A stretch of DNA of 64,000 nt, from NCBI GenBank assembly GCA_041396705.1, contig JAWKYB010000002.1, positions 496,001 through 560,000 on the forward strand. The letters are read 5' to 3'. Below, piece by piece: positions 59,489 through 64,000 of the stretch. Made by a program: the position numbers and the translations under genes. Position 1 is the stretch's first letter; each line of letters starts with the position of its first letter. Source of the stretch: Alphaproteobacteria bacterium. GTDB lineage: Bacteria; Pseudomonadota; Alphaproteobacteria; CALKHQ01. The notes beneath the pieces were generated by a model. It did not search any database. It saw only the letters and a program-made list of their open reading frames with translations, and was not told the DNA's origin.

Positions 59489-60385
59489 ATGTACCAGCAA
59501 CGGCGCGCCCGGTTCGCCTATTGGCTGATCCTGCCGGCGCTCGTGCTCGTGCTGCTGCTCAATCTCTATCCGCTGATCGAAGGCGTGATCGTGAGCCTGC
59601 AGAAGCAGAACATGGCGCGCCCCAACCCGGAATCCTTCGTCTGGTTCAGGCACTACATCCGCGCGCTGTTCGAGGACGCCGAATTCTGGGCGACCACCTG
59701 GCGCACCTTCGTGTGGACCGCCGGCTCGGTGGTCGGCGCCTATGTGCTGGCGCTGGGCATCGCCCTGCTCCTGAACATGGAGATCTTCGGCCGCGGCCTG
59801 TTCCGCGCGCTGTTCCTGATCCCCTGGGTGGTGCCGGACGTGGTGACGGCGCTGCTGTGGAAATGGGTCTATGCCGACGAGTTCGGCATCGCCAACTTCC
59901 TGCTGCTCAAGCTCGGCTTGGTCGACAGCCCGGTGCTGTGGCTGTCCGGCCCCGACAGCGCGATGCTGGCGGTGATCGCGGTGCAGATCTGGAAGCTGTA
60001 TCCGGTGATGACGATCGTGCTGCTGGCCTCGCTGCAGGGCGTGCCGAAGGAACTGCTGGAGGCGGCCCAGCTCGACGGCGCCAACGCGCTGCAGCGCTTC
60101 CGCTACGTCACCTTCCGCTTCATCCGGCCGGCCAGCGTGGTGATCACGCTGCTGGGCGCGATCTGGACCTTCCAGAGCTTCGACATCGTCTACCTGCTGA
60201 CCGGCGGCGGCCCGGCCGACGCCACCCAGATCCTGCCGGTGATGGTCTACGTCAAGGCGTTCTGGGCTACCGACATGGGCTATGCCGCGGCGATCGGCAT
60301 GCTGATGCTGGTGATGCTGGTGGCGATCAGCCTGATCCAGCTGACGGCGGGCAAGGCGCACCGCAACGAGCTGGCCGAGGACTGA
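59489..60385 (+). CDS. Sugar ABC transporter permease, MalF/UgpA type
   Basis: The 298-residue product has six membrane helices, the EAA loop LEAAQLDGANALQRFRYVTFR and the hallmark LLTGGGPADATQILPVMVY. It forms the channel with the next gene's product, which starts three bases after its stop. It opens with a short cytoplasmic MYQQRRARFAYWLILPAL. Confidence 0.94.
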   Translation: MYQQRRARFAYWLILPALVLVLLLNLYPLIEGVIVSLQKQNMARPNPESFVWFRHYIRALFEDAEFWATTWRTFVWTAGSVVGAYVLALGIALLLNMEIFGRGLFRALFLIPWVVPDVVTALLWKWVYADEFGIANFLLLKLGLVDSPVLWLSGPDSAMLAVIAVQIWKLYPVMTIVLLASLQGVPKELLEAAQLDGANALQRFRYVTFRFIRPASVVITLLGAIWTFQSFDIVYLLTGGGPADATQILPVMVYVKAFWATDMGYAAAIGMLMLVMLVAISLIQLTAGKAHRNELAED

Positions 60386-60388
60386 GCG

Positions 60389-61276
60389 ATGGCGGTGACC
60401 GCGACCACGTCCGTCAGGGTGGCGCCGGCCGCGATGCCGCGCGGCCTCGACCGGCGCGTGCTGACCGGGCTGGCCTGCTATCTGCTGCTGATCGTCGCCG
60501 CGGTCGCCATCCTGTTCCCGGTGCTGTGGATGTTCTCGTCGTCGTTCAAGCCGACGACCGAGCTGTTCGCGCGCGACCTGACGCTGCTGCCGGTGGACTG
60601 GACCTGGGACAACTACCGCAATGTCTGGCTGGCGACCGACTTCCCGGTCTATTTCTGGAACAGCTTCTTCGTCGCCTCGATCACCACGATCTGCTCGATC
60701 GCCGTCTCGGTCTACGCCGCCTATGCCATCGCGCGCATCCGCTTCCGCGGCCGCTTCGCCTTCGGCATGATGCTGCTGGTCACCCAGATGTTCCCGCACA
60801 TCATGCTGGTGGTGCCGCTGTTTCTGATCGTCAAGCGGCTGGGCCTGCTCGACACCCACGCCGCGCTGATCATCGCCTACACCGCCTTCTCGCTGCCGTT
60901 CTCGATCTGGATGCTGCGCAGCTTCTTCGCCGCCATCCCGCTGGAGCTGGAGGACGCGGCGGCCATCGACGGCGCCTCGCAGCTGGCGACGCTGCACCGG
61001 ATCATCCTGCCGCTGGCCGGGCCAGGCATCGCGGCGGTGGCGATGTACACGTTCATCCGGTCCTGGAACGAGTTCCTGTTCGCCCTGGTGTTCCTGCAGT
61101 CCGGCGCCCAGCGCACCCTGCCGCTGGGCCTGGTCAGCTTCCAGGAGGAGTTCAACTTCCGCTGGGACCTGATGATGGCCGGCGCCAGCATCATCTCGCT
61201 GCCGGTGCTGTTCTTCTTCCTCCTGATGCAGCGCTTCATCGTGCAAGGGCTGACCGGGGGCGCGGTCAAGGGATGA
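60389..61276 (+). CDS. Sugar ABC transporter permease, MalG/UgpE type
   Basis: The 295-residue product has six membrane helices, with WMFSSSFKPTTELFARDLTLLP after the first helix and the EAA loop LEDAAAIDGASQLATLHRIILP. It completes the permease pair. No ATPase gene follows within the window; it may lie beyond 64000, or a shared MsmK-type ATPase may be used. Confidence 0.94.
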   Translation: MAVTATTSVRVAPAAMPRGLDRRVLTGLACYLLLIVAAVAILFPVLWMFSSSFKPTTELFARDLTLLPVDWTWDNYRNVWLATDFPVYFWNSFFVASITTICSIAVSVYAAYAIARIRFRGRFAFGMMLLVTQMFPHIMLVVPLFLIVKRLGLLDTHAALIIAYTAFSLPFSIWMLRSFFAAIPLELEDAAAIDGASQLATLHRIILPLAGPGIAAVAMYTFIRSWNEFLFALVFLQSGAQRTLPLGLVSFQEEFNFRWDLMMAGASIISLPVLFFFLLMQRFIVQGLTGGAVKG

Positions 61277-61383
61277 GGCCGGGGCACGACGGCGCGACCG
61301 CAACCGACGCGAATGCCACCCACAGCAACCGCGGGCATACGCCCGCACAACCGAATGCCATGTCGCATGAAAGGAGCTTGTGA

Positions 61384-62340
61384 ATGAGGTTCGGGGCACC
61401 GATCTGGCCGTTCCAGTGGGAACCGCCCTATGAGGACGGCATCCGCCGCATCGCCGCGCTGGGCTTCCGGGCGATCGAGCTGATCGCCTGGAACAAGGAC
61501 TACCTGGCCGAGTACTACACGCCGGCGAAGGTCAAGGAACTGCGCGCCCTGGTCGACGGCGAGGGGCTGAAGCTGTCGCAGTTCGTCTCCACCCCGCACG
61601 ACCTGTCGAGCGCCGACGCGGCCAAGCGCGACGCGGCGGTCGAGCACTGGAAGCGCACCGTCGAGGTCGGCGCCGCGCTGGGCTCGGAGCTGATCAACAT
61701 GGTCTCCTCCCACCCCTTCGCCATGCGCGACGGCGAGCAGATGCCGCGCATCACCACCAAGCCGCTGGTGCAGTCCTACGAGGTCGACGTGCCGGAGGGG
61801 CTGGACTGGGACCAGAACTTCCGCGACTACGTTGCCGCCATGCGCCGCTGCGCCGACGCCTGCGCCGACGCCGGGGTGACCATGACGGTGGAGCCGCATC
61901 CGGGGCGCTACCTCGCCAACCACGACGGCGCGCTGCGGCTGCTGGAGCACGTGGATTCGCCGGCGATGGGGATCAACTTCGACCCCAGCCACACCTTCCC
62001 GGTCGGCGACTTCCCCAACATCACCATCCTGCGGCTGAACAGGCACATCAAGCACTGCCACGTGTCGGACAACGACGGGGTGACCAACGTCCACTGGCGG
62101 CCGGGCATGGGCAAGATCAACTGGACCCATTTCATGAAGGCGCTGAAGGAGGTGGGCTTCGACGGGGTGATCTCGATCGAGCTGGAGGACGTGCCCGGCG
62201 TCTCGCGCGGGCCGCGGTCGACCGCGCCGGGCGTCTATCGCAACGTCACCGCCACCGACCAGTTCGTCAACGAGACGGTCGCCGGCATGAACTACCTGAA
62301 GGCGATCGCCCGGGACCTCGGCATCCACGTCGAGCATTGA
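61384..62340 (+). CDS. Sugar phosphate isomerase/epimerase (xylose isomerase-like TIM barrel)
   Basis: The 318-residue TIM-barrel protein of the AP endonuclease 2/xylose isomerase-like group has FGAPIWPFQWEPPYEDGIRR at the start, a metal-binding set with Glu in MTVEPHPGRYLANH, Asp and His in NFDPSHTFPVGDF, His in KHCHVSDNDG and Glu in VISIELED. Such enzymes epimerise or isomerise imported sugars. AAGGAG lies seven bases before the ATG. It follows the permease genes by 107 bases in the same direction. Confidence 0.9.
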   Translation: MRFGAPIWPFQWEPPYEDGIRRIAALGFRAIELIAWNKDYLAEYYTPAKVKELRALVDGEGLKLSQFVSTPHDLSSADAAKRDAAVEHWKRTVEVGAALGSELINMVSSHPFAMRDGEQMPRITTKPLVQSYEVDVPEGLDWDQNFRDYVAAMRRCADACADAGVTMTVEPHPGRYLANHDGALRLLEHVDSPAMGINFDPSHTFPVGDFPNITILRLNRHIKHCHVSDNDGVTNVHWRPGMGKINWTHFMKALKEVGFDGVISIELEDVPGVSRGPRSTAPGVYRNVTATDQFVNETVAGMNYLKAIARDLGIHVEH

Positions 62341-62399
62341 GGGATGCGCGGCGGCGGCGCTCCCCGGCGGGGCGCCGCGGTCGCGCGGGAGCAGCAACC

Positions 62400-63353
62400 A
62401 TGCAGCAGGCGGTGCTGTCCGGGCCGCGCACATTCCGCCTCGACGCGGCAGCGACCCCGTCGCCGGGGCCCGGCGAGGTGCTGGTCAAGGTGCGGATGTC
62501 GGGCGTCTGCTCGTCCGAGCTCGGCGCCTGGCGCGACGGCGAGGGCGCGCCGCGGCTGCTCGGCCACGAGGTCGCCGGCACCGTGGCCGCCGTCGGCGCC
62601 GGCGTCGCCGGCCTTGTGCCCGGCGACCCGGTCACCGGCCTGTTCCACAAGGGCTTCGCCGACTATGCGGTCGCGCCGCAGGACAGGGTGGCCGCGATCC
62701 CACCCGGCATCGCGATCGAGCACGCCTTCGGCGAGCCGATCGCCTGTGCGATGAGCGGGGCGCGGCGCACGCCGGTCGACCTGGGCGACCGGGTCGCCGT
62801 GGTCGGCCTGGGCTTCATGGGCCTGCTGATGCTGCAGCTGCTGCGCCTGAAGGGGCCGGCGCACATCCTGGGCATCGACATGCGCGACGATGCGCTGGCT
62901 GCCGGCCGCGGGCTCGGCGCCGACGCCACCGCGCGGCCCGGCGACCTCGCCGCGGACCTGAAGGCGGTGTTCCCGTTCGCCGCCGACGACCCGCGCGGCT
63001 TCGACATGGTGGTCGAGGCGACCGGCACCCAGGCCGGGCTGACCCTGGCGGTGGAGCTGGTCCGCTTCCACGGCGTGCTGTCGATCCTCGGCTATCACCA
63101 GGGCGGGCCGCGCCAGGTCGACATGCAGCTGATGAATTTCAAGGCCTGCGACGTGGTCAACGCGCACGAGCGGCGCGCCGGCTACCGCATGGACTGCATG
63201 CGCCGCGGGCTGGCGCTGGCCGCCGCCGGCCGGCTGCAGCTGGCGCCGCTGGCCACCCACGGCTTCCCGCTGGACCGGCTCGGCGACGCCTTCGCCGTGC
63301 TGCAGGACAAGCCGGCGGGCTTCATCAAGTCGGCCGTGCTGCTGCCCGGCTGA
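62400..63353 (+). CDS. Medium-chain alcohol/sugar dehydrogenase lacking the structural zinc loop
   Basis: The 317-residue dehydrogenase has the catalytic zinc residues Cys37 (GVCSSE), His56 and Glu57 (GHEVAG) and a Rossmann fold (VAVVGLGFMGLLMLQLL). The four-cysteine structural zinc loop common in the family is absent, and the N-terminal domain is correspondingly short. It probably oxidises a sugar or polyol taken up by the upstream transporter, passing the product to the lactonase-like gene. ATG at 62400 is chosen because the start of the fold (QQAVLSG) follows directly. Confidence 0.87.
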   Translation: MQQAVLSGPRTFRLDAAATPSPGPGEVLVKVRMSGVCSSELGAWRDGEGAPRLLGHEVAGTVAAVGAGVAGLVPGDPVTGLFHKGFADYAVAPQDRVAAIPPGIAIEHAFGEPIACAMSGARRTPVDLGDRVAVVGLGFMGLLMLQLLRLKGPAHILGIDMRDDALAAGRGLGADATARPGDLAADLKAVFPFAADDPRGFDMVVEATGTQAGLTLAVELVRFHGVLSILGYHQGGPRQVDMQLMNFKACDVVNAHERRAGYRMDCMRRGLALAAAGRLQLAPLATHGFPLDRLGDAFAVLQDKPAGFIKSAVLLPG

Positions 63354-63377
63354 CCCGCCAACCGAGAAAGGCCACCG

Positions 63378-64000
63378 ATGACGCAGATCCTGTTCGCCGG
63401 CACCTATACCGAGCCGATCCTGTTCGGCACCGGCCAGGTGCTGCAGGGCACCGGCAAGGGCATCCACGCCTATGCCTTCGACGCCGCGGCCGGGGCGCTG
63501 GCGCCGCTGCATGTCAACGCGGGCATCCGCAACCCGTCCTATCTGGCGTTCGATCCGGCGCGGCGCTTCCTCTACTGCGTCAACGAGTACAAGGAGTTCG
63601 AAGGCCGGCCGAGCGGCGCGGTCAGCGCCTTTCGCATCGAGGGCGACAGCGGGCGGCTGACCTTCCTCAACCAGAAGGCCACCCACGGCACCGACCCCTG
63701 CCACCTGATCGTCGACAAGACCGGGCGCAACCTCTACGTCGCCAACTTCGCCAGCGGCAGCGTCTGCGTGCTGCCGATCGGCGGCGACGGGTCGCTTGGC
63801 GACGCCAGCTGCGTGGTCCAGCACGAGGGCTCCAGCGTCGACCCGGTGCGCCAGAAGGGCCCGCACGCCCACGCGGTCGAGCTGTCGAACGACAACCGAT
63901 TCGCATTCGTGCCGGAGCTCGGCGTCGACCGGCTGATGATCTATGCGACGGACGTGGCTAACGGCACGCTGGCGCCGAACCCGGCGCAGCCGTGGATTGC
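63378..64000 (+). CDS. Lactonase-family beta-propeller (6-phosphogluconolactonase-like), 3' partial
   Basis: The first 207 residues are visible. ILFAGTYTEPILFGTGQVLQG, IRNPSYLAFDPARRFLYCVNE, THGTDPCHLIVDKTGRNLYVANFASGSV and GPHAHAVELSNDNRFAFVPELGVDRLMIY follow the seven-bladed 3-carboxymuconate cyclase/Pgl pattern, with the HAH motif. It starts 25 bases after the dehydrogenase gene, with AGAAAGG upstream, and runs off the window. It would hydrolyse a lactone made by that dehydrogenase; the substrate is inferred. Confidence 0.9.
   Translation, partial: MTQILFAGTYTEPILFGTGQVLQGTGKGIHAYAFDAAAGALAPLHVNAGIRNPSYLAFDPARRFLYCVNEYKEFEGRPSGAVSAFRIEGDSGRLTFLNQKATHGTDPCHLIVDKTGRNLYVANFASGSVCVLPIGGDGSLGDASCVVQHEGSSVDPVRQKGPHAHAVELSNDNRFAFVPELGVDRLMIYATDVANGTLAPNPAQPWI

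Noticed and set aside
1..64000. CRISPR arrays, rRNA operons, prophage or integrative elements.
   Set aside because: No regularly spaced repeats, rRNA-like sequence, phage structural genes or integrase were seen.

Overview
The window is GC-rich (roughly 70% by eye) chromosomal DNA from a free-living alphaproteobacterium, most likely of the Rhodospirillales/Geminicoccales type. The evidence is the three-gene proton-translocating transhydrogenase (pntAA/pntAB/pntB), many TRAP and ABC uptake systems, the codon bias, and GGAGG-type ribosome binding sites. I cannot fix a genus. There is no rRNA, CRISPR array or prophage. The only mobile element is one IS481-family insertion (about 3.2-4.5 kb), sitting about 20 bp downstream of tRNA-Ser(GCT).

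Layout. 0-3 kb: small uncharacterised genes and the speD-speE polyamine pair; speE carries three indels. 4.5-12.4 kb: an RpiR regulator facing an operon with an N-formylglutamate-amidohydrolase-like enzyme, a DctQMP TRAP transporter, a glutamine-synthetase-like ligase and an aldehyde dehydrogenase. This looks like uptake and gamma-glutamylation-based breakdown of an amine. 12.4-13.9 kb: an orphan gene with an SGC...H arrangement recalling CNF1/BLF1 glutamine deamidases, then a YceI protein. 13.9-21 kb: a gluconate/idonate-type cluster (SDR, amidase, DMT exporter, IdnD-like dehydrogenase, GntR-like LacI regulator, SMP-30 lactonase, HbpS-like protein) with a near-perfect GntR/IdnR operator in the divergent promoter. 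21-24.7 kb: secreted Cys-rich and lectin-like proteins and unknowns.

24.7-29.1 kb: a 5-oxoprolinase-type operon (pxpA, dedicated biotin carboxylase, pxpB, pxpC, dedicated biotin carrier). 29-32 kb: a Gfo/Idh/MocA oxidoreductase and three tandem secreted paralogues. 32-38.7 kb: pterin dehydratase, a zincin, and a complete sugar/polyol ABC importer with two different ATPases whose degenerate motifs are complementary. 38.8-44.7 kb: a Lon-like protease, small secreted and membrane peptides, and an ABC exporter. 44.8-48.4 kb: transhydrogenase with unusual Ala/Lys-rich extensions. 48.4-57 kb: housekeeping and unknown genes, tRNA-Thr(GGT), a BepA-like protease, an aminotransferase, and a periplasmic sensor-like protein next to a chemoreceptor. 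57-64 kb: a LysR-controlled sugar ABC operon (no ATPase inside the window) followed by a TIM-barrel isomerase, a dehydrogenase and a lactonase that runs off the end.

Two patterns cut across regions. In all three solute-uptake operons a strong GC hairpin lies directly behind the substrate-binding-protein gene. Four genes (speE, the lectin-like gene, pxpB and one secreted paralogue) are broken by single-base indels that can be repaired exactly, so either the assembly has indel errors or several genes are newly inactivated.
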